64,000 nucleotides of DNA from Pseudomonas proteolytica (GTDB lineage Bacteria > Pseudomonadota > Gammaproteobacteria > Pseudomonadales > Pseudomonadaceae). The notes under the pieces were generated by a model. The model saw only the letters and a list, made by a program, of their open reading frames with translations, was not told the DNA's origin and ran no database searches. Positions 17,154-26,326 of the stretch are shown here, one piece after another. The position numbers and the translations under genes are program-made. How positions within the stretch are numbered: the first letter of the stretch is position 1; every line of letters begins with the position of its first letter. The stretch spans positions 1 through 64,000 of the forward strand of contig NZ_VFEV01000028.1 of the NCBI RefSeq assembly GCF_007858275.1, written 5' to 3'.

Positions 17154-19085
17154 ATGACCACAACCCGATTGACCATGGCCCAGGCCCTGGTGAAGTTTCT
17201 CGATAACCAGTACATCGAAGTCGATGGCGTGCAGAGCAAGTTCGTCGCTGGGGTGTTCACCATTTTTGGCCACGGCAATGTATTGGGCCTGGGCCAGGCC
17301 CTGGAGCAGGACAGTGGCGACCTGGTGGTGCATCAGGGCCGCAACGAGCAGGGCATGGCCCATGCCGCGATTGGTTTTGCCAAGCAGCACCTGCGGCGCA
17401 AGATCTACGCCTGTACGGCGTCGGTCGGCCCCGGCGCGGCGAATATGCTCACCGCTGCCGCGACCGCCACGGCCAATCGCATCCCGCTGTTGCTGCTGCC
17501 GGGCGATGTGTATGCCTGTCGCCAGCCGGACCCGGTGTTGCAGCAGATCGAACAATTCCATGACCTGAGTATCAGCACCAACGATGCGTTTCGCGCCGTG
17601 AGCAAATACTGGGACCGTATCAACCGCCCCGAGCAGTTGATGAGTGCGGCGATCCACGCCATGCGCGTGTTGACCGACCCGGCCGAAACCGGCGCCGTGA
17701 CCCTGGCCTTGCCCCAGGACGTGCAGGCCGAGGCCTGGGATTACCCCGATTACTTCCTGCAAAAACGCGTGCACCGCCTGGACCGCCGCCCGGCCACCGA
17801 CGCGATGCTGCAAGATGCCGCCGCGCTGCTCAAATCCAAGCGCAAGCCGCTGATTATCTGCGGTGGCGGGGTCAAGTACTCCGGCGCGAATGCCGCGCTG
17901 CAAGCGTTTGCCGAGCGCTTTCAGATCCCCTTTGCCGAGACTCAGGCCGGCAAGAGCGCCATCGTCTCCAGCCACCCCTTGAATGTCGGTGGCATCGGCG
18001 AAACCGGGTGTTTGGCCGCCAACCTGCTGGCCCGGGACGCCGACCTGATCATCGGCGTTGGCACGCGCTACAGCGATTTCACCACCTCCTCAAAATCGCT
18101 GTTCCAACACCCCGAGGTGCAGTTTCTCAACCTCAATATCAGCCCTGGCGATGTGCTGAAACTCGACGGGGTCCAGGTGTTGGCCGATGCCAGGGTCGGG
18201 CTGCTGGCACTGGCCGACGCGCTGGGCGATTACACCGCGCAATGGGGCGAGCAGCCACGCCTGGCCCGTGCGCAAGGGGATGCCGAGGTCGACCGGGTCT
18301 ATCAGGCGCGCTACACCGACGCCGACTTCACCCCCGAGATCAATGACCACATGGACCCGGCGGTGCTGCGCGAATTTATCGAGCTGACCGGCTCCTGCCT
18401 GACCCAGAGCCAGGTACTGGGTGTGCTCAACCAGACCCTGGCCGACGACGCGGTGATTGTCGCCGCCGCCGGCAGCCTGCCGGGGGATTTGCAGCGCAGT
18501 TGGCGCAGCAAGGGGGTTAACACCTATCACGTGGAGTACGGCTATTCGTGCATGGGCTACGAGATCAACGCGGCCCTGGGCGTGAAGCTGGCGGAGCCTG
18601 CGCGCGAGGTCTACGCCCTGGTCGGCGATGGCTCCTACATGATGCTGCATTCGGAGCTGGCGACCTCGATCCAGGAGCGGCGCAAGATCAACGTGGTGCT
18701 GCTGGACAACATGGCCTTCGGGTGCATCAACAACCTGCAGATGGGCAACGGCATGGACAGCTTCGGCACCGAGTTCCGCTTCCGCAACCCTGACAGCGGC
18801 AAGCTCGATGGCGGCCTGGTGCCGGTGGATTTCGCCATGAGCGCAGCGGCCTATGGCTGCAAGACCTACAAGGTCACAACCCTTGCGCAACTGCACGCCG
18901 CGTTGGCCGATGCACGCGGGCAAAGCGTGTCGACGCTGATCGACATCAAGGTTTTGCCCAAGACCATGATCCACGGCTACCTGTCGTGGTGGCGGGTCGG
19001 TGTGGCCCAGGTGTCCACCAGCGAGCGCACCAATGCCTGCGCCAAACAACTCAATGAACGCCTGGCCAAGGCCCGGCAGTACTGA
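17154..19085 (+). CDS. iolD: 3D-(3,5/4)-trihydroxycyclohexane-1,2-dione acylhydrolase (ThDP-dependent)
   Basis: A 643-residue ThDP enzyme that opens the inositol ring to give 5-deoxy-D-glucuronate. N-terminal pyrimidine-binding domain with the catalytic Glu in QGRNEQGMAHAAIG, a central domain (VRPLIICGGGV-like strand near residue 235), and the C-terminal PP domain with GDGSYMML and the Asn of LLDNMAFG that complete the Mg-diphosphate site. The ATG at 17154 follows iolB by 33 bases; a GTG nine bases earlier is an alternative. Third step of the operon's pathway. Confidence 0.95.
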   Translation: MTTTRLTMAQALVKFLDNQYIEVDGVQSKFVAGVFTIFGHGNVLGLGQALEQDSGDLVVHQGRNEQGMAHAAIGFAKQHLRRKIYACTASVGPGAANMLTAAATATANRIPLLLLPGDVYACRQPDPVLQQIEQFHDLSISTNDAFRAVSKYWDRINRPEQLMSAAIHAMRVLTDPAETGAVTLALPQDVQAEAWDYPDYFLQKRVHRLDRRPATDAMLQDAAALLKSKRKPLIICGGGVKYSGANAALQAFAERFQIPFAETQAGKSAIVSSHPLNVGGIGETGCLAANLLARDADLIIGVGTRYSDFTTSSKSLFQHPEVQFLNLNISPGDVLKLDGVQVLADARVGLLALADALGDYTAQWGEQPRLARAQGDAEVDRVYQARYTDADFTPEINDHMDPAVLREFIELTGSCLTQSQVLGVLNQTLADDAVIVAAAGSLPGDLQRSWRSKGVNTYHVEYGYSCMGYEINAALGVKLAEPAREVYALVGDGSYMMLHSELATSIQERRKINVVLLDNMAFGCINNLQMGNGMDSFGTEFRFRNPDSGKLDGGLVPVDFAMSAAAYGCKTYKVTTLAQLHAALADARGQSVSTLIDIKVLPKTMIHGYLSWWRVGVAQVSTSERTNACAKQLNERLAKARQY

Positions 19086-19104
19086 CAATAAGAGGAGTGT
19101 TGCC

Positions 19105-20115
19105 ATGTCTTTGAAGCTGGGTGTGATCGGTACGGGCGCGATCGGCCGGGACCATATCCGCCGTTGCAGCCAGACCTTGCTCAACAGCCAGGTGGTGGCG
19201 GTCACCGATATCAACCTTGAACAGGCGGCCCAGGTGGTGGCGGACCTGCAACTCAATGCCGAGGTGTACGCCGATGGTCATGCGCTGATCCAGTCGGCGC
19301 AGGTCGAGGCGGTGTTGGTCACCTCCTGGGGGCCGAGCCACGAGGAGTTTGTACTGGCGGCGATTGCCGCGGGCAAACCGGTGTTCTGCGAAAAGCCCCT
19401 GGCAGTCACGGCCCGGGGCTGCCGCAACATCGTCGAGGCCGAGGTAGCCCACGGCAAGCGCCTGGTCCAGGTCGGATTCATGCGCCCGTACGACCAGGGT
19501 TATCAAGCCCTCAAGGCGGTCATCGACAGCGGCCAGATCGGTGAGCCGCTGATGCTGCACTGCGCCCACCGCAACCCGACGGTGGGCGAGAACTACAACA
19601 CCGGCATGGCTATTACCGACACCTTGATCCACGAACTGGACGTGCTGCGCTGGTTGCTGGCCGATGACTATGTGTCGGTGCAGGTGGTGTTCCCGCGTAA
19701 AACCAGCAAGGCCCTGAGCCATTTGCGCGACCCGCAGATCGTGCTGCTGGAAACCGCCAGGGGCACGCGGATCGATGTGGAAGTGTTTGTGAACTGCCAG
19801 TACGGCTACGACATCCAGTGTGAAGTGGTGGGGGAGACCGGGATTGCCAAATTGCCGGAGCCGTCCCAGGTGCAATTGCGCAGCGGCGCCAAGCTGTCGA
19901 ATGCGATTTTGATGGATTGGAAAGACCGCTTTATCGCCGCCTATGACGTCGAGCTGCAGGCCTTTATCGATGGCGTGCGTGCCGGCCAGGTGGGTGGGCC
20001 ATCGGCCTGGGACGGGTTTGCCGCGGCAGTGGCGGCGGATGCGTGTATCGAGGCCCAGGGCAGTGGGCAGATCGTCAAGGTCAGCTTGCCGGATCGCCCG
20101 GCGTTCTACGGCTAG
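19105..20115 (+). CDS. iolG: myo-inositol 2-dehydrogenase
   Basis: A 336-residue Gfo/Idh/MocA oxidoreductase with an NAD-binding Rossmann motif GVIGTGAIGRDH at the N-terminus, the EKP motif (FCEKPLAV, Lys near residue 97), and the catalytic Asp and His in AITDTLIHELDVLRWLL. It oxidises myo-inositol to 2-keto-myo-inositol, the entry step of the pathway. GAGGAG lies upstream of the ATG at 19105. Last gene of the iolC-E-B-D-G operon; a REP pair follows. Confidence 0.93.
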   Translation: MSLKLGVIGTGAIGRDHIRRCSQTLLNSQVVAVTDINLEQAAQVVADLQLNAEVYADGHALIQSAQVEAVLVTSWGPSHEEFVLAAIAAGKPVFCEKPLAVTARGCRNIVEAEVAHGKRLVQVGFMRPYDQGYQALKAVIDSGQIGEPLMLHCAHRNPTVGENYNTGMAITDTLIHELDVLRWLLADDYVSVQVVFPRKTSKALSHLRDPQIVLLETARGTRIDVEVFVNCQYGYDIQCEVVGETGIAKLPEPSQVQLRSGAKLSNAILMDWKDRFIAAYDVELQAFIDGVRAGQVGGPSAWDGFAAAVAADACIEAQGSGQIVKVSLPDRPAFYG

Positions 20116-20125
20116 CGCGGTCAAT

Positions 20126-20212
20126 GTAGGAGCTGGCTTGCCGGCGATGGCGTTGGATCAGTCAAGTATTTCTAACCTGATCCACCGCCATCGCCGGCAA
20201 GCCAGCTCCTAC
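20126..20212. repeat. REP inverted pair (GGAGCTGGCTTGCCGGCGATGG variant)
   Basis: GTAGGAGCTGGCTTGCCGGCG and its complement flank an inner palindrome (GCGATGGCG.../CGCCATCGC). It separates iolG from the downstream dehydrogenase gene and may mark the 3' end of the iol mRNA or stabilise it. Confidence 0.9.
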
Positions 20213-20252
20213 ATTTTGATTGGGTTTGCAGATCACGAAGAGGAGTTGGTTC

Positions 20253-21299
20253 ATGCGCATCGGACTGGTTGGGTACGGCCACGGTGGCCGTTTTTTTCAT
20301 GCCCCGCTGATTGCCACATTGCCTGGGGCGACGTTTGTTGGCGTGGTGACACGCTCCCCCGAGCGGCGCCAGCAACTGGCGACGGAGCATCCCGGATTGC
20401 CCGCCTTCGACAGCATTGGGCAGATCGTCGAGGCCGGGGTGGATGTGCTGGTGATTTCCACCACCCTCAAGGGCCGCCCGGCGCTGGTGCTGGAGGCTAT
20501 CGAATACGGTGTGGCGGTGGTCAGCGACAAACCTTTTGCCAGCAATGCCGAGCAGGCCCGCGCGCTGATTACCGCCGCCGAGCGCGAGGGGGTGAAGCTC
20601 AGCGTCTACCAGAACCGGCGTTGGGACTCCGATTACCTCACCTTGCGCAAGCTGATCGACGCTGGCGCCCTGGGCACCATCACCCGCTTTGAGTCCCGTG
20701 TGGAACGCTACACCCCACACGCGCTGGGCAATGCCAGTGGCGGCGGGTTCCTGCGGGACCTGGGCAGCCATCTGGTGGACCAGGCCTTGCAACTGTTCGG
20801 CCCGGTGGAGCGGGTGTTTGCGCAATTGCAGTACAGCGCCGAACACCCCACGCTCGATCATGGCTTCTTCGTCTGCCTGACCCACGTCAACGGGGTGATA
20901 TCCCACCTGTGGGGCAGCGCCCTGCAAAACTGCCCGGCCCCGCGCTTGCGGGTCAATGGCACGGCGGGTTGCTATACCGTCGAAGGCCTGGACGGCCAGG
21001 AGGAGGCGCTGTTGGCCGGCAAGAATCCAAAGACCGAGGGCGAACACTGGGGCGCCGAAGAACACCGACGCTGGGGCTGGTTTGAACAGGGCGCGGAACG
21101 CGAGCGTATCCCCTCGGAAAAGGGCGCCTGGAACCAGTTCTATCGCCAGTTGCAAAGCGCCGTCCAAGGCCAGGGCGAGTTACCGGTGCAGGCCAGGGAT
21201 GCCTGGGAAACCACCCATGTACTGGATGCCGCCAGGCTCAGCGCCGAGCGCCGGCAAGTGGTGGAGATGGCGACGCTGGAAGGCCGAGAGTGGAAATAG
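20253..21299 (+). CDS. Gfo/Idh/MocA-family oxidoreductase, possibly scyllo-inositol dehydrogenase
   Basis: A 348-residue NAD(P)-dependent dehydrogenase: Rossmann motif GLVGYGHGGRFFHAP at the N-terminus, the catalytic Lys in SDKPFA (near residue 97) and the Asp/His pair in FLRDLGSHLVDQAL. The GHGGRxFHAP pattern and DKPF motif recall IolW/YdgJ-type scyllo-inositol dehydrogenases (NADP-dependent), different from IolG. Its location between the iol operon and the inositol-type ABC transporter supports a role with a stereoisomer such as scyllo-inositol, but the substrate is an inference. AAGAGGAG ribosome site. Its stop codon lies inside the operator at 21297-21311. Confidence 0.8.
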   Translation: MRIGLVGYGHGGRFFHAPLIATLPGATFVGVVTRSPERRQQLATEHPGLPAFDSIGQIVEAGVDVLVISTTLKGRPALVLEAIEYGVAVVSDKPFASNAEQARALITAAEREGVKLSVYQNRRWDSDYLTLRKLIDAGALGTITRFESRVERYTPHALGNASGGGFLRDLGSHLVDQALQLFGPVERVFAQLQYSAEHPTLDHGFFVCLTHVNGVISHLWGSALQNCPAPRLRVNGTAGCYTVEGLDGQEEALLAGKNPKTEGEHWGAEEHRRWGWFEQGAERERIPSEKGAWNQFYRQLQSAVQGQGELPVQARDAWETTHVLDAARLSAERRQVVEMATLEGREWK

Positions 21300-21340
21300 A
21301 ATAAAATTCTAAAATCAGTTGATATGGAAATTATTTTCCA
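21297..21340 (+). promoter_or_regulatory. predicted tandem IolR-type operators before the ABC transporter
   Basis: Two sites: TAGAATAAAATTCTA (21297-21311, a perfect inverted repeat about a three-base centre) and TGGAAATTATTTTCCA (21325-21340, palindromic apart from the central pairs). They resemble the TGGAATATATATTCCA site at iolR/iolC, suggesting one regulator for enzymes and transporter. The first site overlaps the stop codon of the upstream gene. Confidence 0.5.
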
Positions 21341-21665
21341 ATAAAGTCATTTCCAGGTTGCCGAAAGTCCCTCTCGACCTTCCTTTATAAAGAAGGCTTG
21401 GGGACTCAACAAAAACAAGATCAAAACAACCAGGTACCGTCAGATGAAAATCTTCAACGCTGTACTGCGCGTGTTACGTACTGCCTTCCCGCCCCGCACA
21501 CGACCCTTCTATTTTTCTTTTCTCAATGTCCTTTGCGTCGAAAGCAAGGGCGCCCTGGTGTGCTGCATTCCAGGTGCGCCGGTGGTACGGCTGCCTGCCG
21601 CAAACTCATCGCTCTGATAGACGCTACTTCCAGAAAACCAACAAGAAAGTGGAGACAGACCGTTC
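21341..21665. other. leader region of the inositol ABC transporter operon
   Basis: About 325 bases without a convincing gene. It holds a TATAAA (21386-21391) that may serve as a -10, an A-rich stretch, a T-rich stretch near 21510-21520 and an AACAAGAA Crc-type motif at 21640-21647 just before the ribosome site of the binding-protein gene. A 57-codon frame begins at 21444 but has no features of a real protein. The long leader could carry post-transcriptional control. Confidence 0.5.
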
Positions 21666-22601
21666 ATGAAGACCCAGATCCGTTTCGCCTCGCTGGCCTT
21701 GTCGATGATGCTCGCCAGTGGCGTGGCCGCGGCCGCCGATATCAAGATTGGCGTCAGCATGTCGCAGTTCGACGACACCTTTCTCACTTACCTGCGTGAA
21801 GATATGGACAAGCAGGCCAAGTCCTACCCCAAGGGCGATGGTGTGCAATTGCAGTTCGAAGATGCCCGCGCCGACGTGGTCAAGCAACTGAGCCAGGTCG
21901 AGAACTTTATCAGCCAGAAAGTCGATGCCATGGTGGTCAACCCGGTGGACACGGCCTCTACCGCGCGCATCACCAAAGCCGCTGTGGCAGCCGGTATCCC
22001 GCTGGTGTACGTCAACCGCCGCCCGGATCAGACCGACCTGCCCAAGGGGGTGGTGACGGTGACGTCCAATGACGTCGAGGCCGGCAAGCTGCAAATGCAG
22101 TACCTGGCCGAAAAGATGGGTGGCAAAGGCAAAATCGTGATTTTGCTGGGCGACCTGGCCAATAACTCGACGACCAATCGCACCAAGGGCGTCAAGGAGA
22201 TCCTGGGTAAGTATCCGGATATCAAGATTGAGCAGGAGCAGACCGGGATCTGGCTGCGGGACAAGGGCATGACCCTGGTGAACGATTGGCTGACCCAGGG
22301 CCGTGAGTTCAATGCGGTGGTCGCCAACAACGATGAAATGGCGATTGGCGCGGCCATGGCGTTGAAAACCGCCGGCGTCAAACCGGGTAGCGTATTGATT
22401 GGCGGGGTTGATGGCACGCCCGACGGGTTGAATGCGATTACCAAGGGTGAGATGGCGCTCTCGGTGTTCCAGGATGCCAAGGGGCAGGCGGTCGGTTCGG
22501 TGGAGGCGGCGGTGAAAATGGCCAGGGGCGAGGCGGTCGAACCAAACGTCGTGGTGCCTTTCCAACTGATCACCCCGGACAATGTCGCGTCATTCAAATA
22601 G
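21666..22601 (+). CDS. ibpA: sugar ABC transporter periplasmic-binding protein, likely myo-inositol
   Basis: A 311-residue type I (ribose/galactose-like) binding protein with a signal peptide (MKTQIRFASLALSMMLASGV, cleavage after AAA around residue 24). Features: IKIGVSMSQFDDTFLTYLRE as first strand-helix, DAMVVNPVDT, VYVNRRPD, ILLGD, and the hinge strand VLIGGVDGTPDG. It is the first gene of a binding protein-ATPase-permease operon next to the iol genes, so myo-inositol is the likely ligand, as for IbpA of Caulobacter; this is context-based. GTGGAG ribosome site. Periplasmic. Confidence 0.88.
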   Translation: MKTQIRFASLALSMMLASGVAAAADIKIGVSMSQFDDTFLTYLREDMDKQAKSYPKGDGVQLQFEDARADVVKQLSQVENFISQKVDAMVVNPVDTASTARITKAAVAAGIPLVYVNRRPDQTDLPKGVVTVTSNDVEAGKLQMQYLAEKMGGKGKIVILLGDLANNSTTNRTKGVKEILGKYPDIKIEQEQTGIWLRDKGMTLVNDWLTQGREFNAVVANNDEMAIGAAMALKTAGVKPGSVLIGGVDGTPDGLNAITKGEMALSVFQDAKGQAVGSVEAAVKMARGEAVEPNVVVPFQLITPDNVASFK

Positions 22602-22663
22602 CGTTCAATCACAACAATAAGCCAGCAGGGTGGTCACGATCGCCCTGCCGATGGAGCCCCGAT

Positions 22664-24202
<1,539 letters not shown>

Positions 24203-24223
24203 CCAATAAAAAGGTGACGGGTA

Positions 24224-25261
24224 ATGAACGCAATACTGGAAAGCAAACCCGAGGAAAAGAAGCCCGCCACGGCACCGGTAAAGAGTCGGCGGCGGTTTCC
24301 GACCGAGTTGAGCATTTTCCTGGTGCTGATCGGTATCGGCCTGGTGTTTGAAGTGTTTGGCTGGATCGTGCGGGACCAGAGCTTTTTGATGAACTCCCAG
24401 CGCCTGGTACTGATGATCCTGCAGGTGTCGATTATCGGCTTGCTGGCGATTGGCGTGACCCAGGTGATCATTACCACGGGGATCGACCTGTCCTCGGGCT
24501 CGGTGCTGGCGCTGTCGGCGATGATTGCCGCGAGCCTGGCGCAAACTTCGGACTTTTCCCGCGCGGTGTTTCCATCGCTGACGGACTTGCCGGTGTGGAT
24601 CCCGGTGGTGGCCGGGCTGGGCGTGGGCCTGCTGGCGGGGGCGATCAACGGCAGCATCATCGCCATTACCGGGATCCCGCCGTTTATCGCGACCCTTGGC
24701 ATGATGGTGTCGGCCCGCGGCCTGGCGCGCTATTACACCGAGGGCCAGCCGGTGAGCATGCTGTCGGATTCCTACACGGCCATCGGCCATGGCGCGATGC
24801 CGGTGATCATTTTCCTGGTGGTGGCGGTGATCTTCCACATTGCCCTGCGCTACACCAAGTACGGCAAGTACACCTACGCCATCGGCGGCAATATGCAGGC
24901 GGCGCGTACCTCGGGAATCAACGTCAAGCGGCATTTGATCATCGTCTACAGCATCGCCGGGCTGCTGGCGGGGCTGGCCGGTGTGGTGGCCTCGGCCCGT
25001 GCGGCGACCGGGCAGGCCGGGATGGGCATGTCTTATGAGCTGGACGCGATTGCCGCTGCGGTGATCGGCGGTACCAGCCTGGCGGGCGGGGTAGGGCGCA
25101 TCACCGGCACGGTGATTGGCGCGCTGATCCTCGGGGTGATGGCCAGCGGGTTTACCTTCGTGGGGGTGGATGCCTACATCCAGGACATCATCAAGGGCCT
25201 GATCATCGTGGTGGCAGTGGTGATCGACCAGTACCGCAACAAGCGCAAGCTCAAGCGCTGA
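24224..25261 (+). CDS. iatP: sugar ABC transporter permease, likely myo-inositol
   Basis: A 345-residue RbsC-type inner-membrane permease with about eight to ten helices after a charged 30-residue N-terminal tail (KPEEKKPATAPVKSRRR). The family motif GIDLSSGSVLALSAMI and the EAA-like loop region GGTSLAGGVGRITGTVIGALI (written in part) near residue 275 are visible. The ATG lies 22 bases after the ATPase stop with AAGGTGA, and AATAAAAA (24205-24212) is a possible Crc site. Last gene of the transporter operon; a REP pair follows. Confidence 0.93.
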   Translation: MNAILESKPEEKKPATAPVKSRRRFPTELSIFLVLIGIGLVFEVFGWIVRDQSFLMNSQRLVLMILQVSIIGLLAIGVTQVIITTGIDLSSGSVLALSAMIAASLAQTSDFSRAVFPSLTDLPVWIPVVAGLGVGLLAGAINGSIIAITGIPPFIATLGMMVSARGLARYYTEGQPVSMLSDSYTAIGHGAMPVIIFLVVAVIFHIALRYTKYGKYTYAIGGNMQAARTSGINVKRHLIIVYSIAGLLAGLAGVVASARAATGQAGMGMSYELDAIAAAVIGGTSLAGGVGRITGTVIGALILGVMASGFTFVGVDAYIQDIIKGLIIVVAVVIDQYRNKRKLKR

Positions 25262-25306
25262 GCGGGTCCTGAACCTATAAAAGCTCAAAATCCGGGCTTG
25301 GCTTGT

Positions 25307-25393
25307 GTGGGAGCGGGCTTGCCCGCGATAGCGGTGGGCCAGTTGATAAACAGTTGACTGACCCACCGCCATCGCGGGCAAGCCCGCTCCTAC
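25307..25393. repeat. REP inverted pair (GCCCGCGATAGCGG variant)
   Basis: GTGGGAGCGGGCTTGCCCGCG and its complement with inner arms GCGGTGGG/CCCACCGC. It follows the transporter operon, as expected for a 3'-end element. Confidence 0.92.
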
Positions 25394-25699
25394 ATCTGTC
25401 CACCGGTAGCCGTTCGCTAACCGTTTGTCTTCTATATAGCTCCACAACACTGAATTTCTTGCTATAAACGCACTCCGATAACCGCCTGCCGAGCCCGTCC
25501 TGGTGCCTTTTGGGGGAATGTCGGACAAATTGCCTGTCATTTCAGTTGCTGCGCCCTCAAGTCAGCCGTAGACTGCCGCCCCTCGTAAATTGAGTGCCGG
25601 GTGGCGCTTGGAATGGACGGCGTCTTTCCCCGATCTGCAGAGGTTGGCCGGAACGCTCCCTTATTCGCCTTAATGCACGTATTTTTTATAGAGAAATCA
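25394..25699. other. non-coding gap upstream of the DksA2-like gene
   Basis: About 300 bases with no gene on either strand. AT-rich spots at 25429-25440 (TCTATATAG) and 25680-25690 (ATTTTTTATA) could be promoter elements for the gene at 25700; the latter lies immediately upstream of its start. I see no operator-like palindrome. Confidence 0.45.
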
Positions 25700-26104
25700 A
25701 TGACAAAGGAAAAGTTGCTGGCCATGCCGGCGGATGACTACATGAATGCCGAGCAGCACGCTTTTTTCGAGCAGTTGTTGCAAGACATGAAAGTCGAGCA
25801 CCACGAGCGCATTGAGCAGAACCGCATCGCCATTGAAAGCCTGGATACCCCGGCTGACCCGGCTGATGCAGCTTCGGTAGAAGAAGAGCGCACCTGGTTG
25901 GTCAATGCCATCGACCGTGACCAGCGCATGCTGCCGCAACTTGAGCAGGCCCTGGGCCGGATCAAGGAAGATTCCTTTGGCTGGTGTGACGACAGCGGCG
26001 AGCCTATCGGCCTCAAGCGCCTGCTGATCAGCCCGACCACCAAATACTGCATCGAAGCGCAAGAGCGCCACGAGCAAATCGACAAGCATCAGCGCCAAGC
26101 CTGA
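25700..26104 (+). CDS. DksA/TraR-family RNA polymerase-binding protein, zinc-independent (DksA2-like)
   Basis: A 134-residue protein with an N-terminal coiled-coil hairpin (residues ~17-88) bearing the acidic tip region and a C-terminal globular end. In DksA four Cys bind zinc; here only two remain: Cys96-x2-Ser99 and Cys117-x2-Ala120, separated by 17 residues. The same two-Cys layout (CxxT...CxxA) is known for Pseudomonas aeruginosa DksA2, which works without zinc and covers for DksA during zinc starvation. The ATG at 25700 is in good context, although the AGAGAAA upstream is a weak ribosome site. Binds the RNA polymerase secondary channel; no zinc-uptake gene is adjacent. Confidence 0.85.
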   Translation: MTKEKLLAMPADDYMNAEQHAFFEQLLQDMKVEHHERIEQNRIAIESLDTPADPADAASVEEERTWLVNAIDRDQRMLPQLEQALGRIKEDSFGWCDDSGEPIGLKRLLISPTTKYCIEAQERHEQIDKHQRQA

Positions 26105-26117
26105 TCTGTCCGCCCCT

Positions 26118-26215
26118 GTAGGAGCGAGCTTGCTCGCGAAAGTCGTCAACGATTACACGTGTATTCTGGATAAACGTGTTGTCCCTGAGTTCTTCGCAAG
26201 CAAGTTCGCTCCTAC
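26118..26215. repeat. REP inverted pair (diverged inner loop)
   Basis: GTAGGAGCGAGCTTGCTCGCG at the left and the imperfect complement CGCAAGCAAGTTCGCTCCTAC at the right. The inner sequence contains CACGT...ACGTG complementary segments. It separates the DksA2-like and chemoreceptor genes. Confidence 0.88.
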
Positions 26216-26326
26216 ATCAGGTGAGCGTCAGCAACCTCATCCCCCAGTCTATTGATCTGCTGCAAGCCCTAACACCAAAGGCCCATAGATAATGGCTAAT
26301 TAGTGGCGTTTAATGCAGAGACAATA

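Noticed and set aside
21444..21617. A 57-codon frame starting MKIFNAVLRVLR in the leader of the inositol transporter operon
   Set aside because: No signal peptide, membrane helix or family pattern, weak ribosome site and odd composition; more likely untranslated leader.
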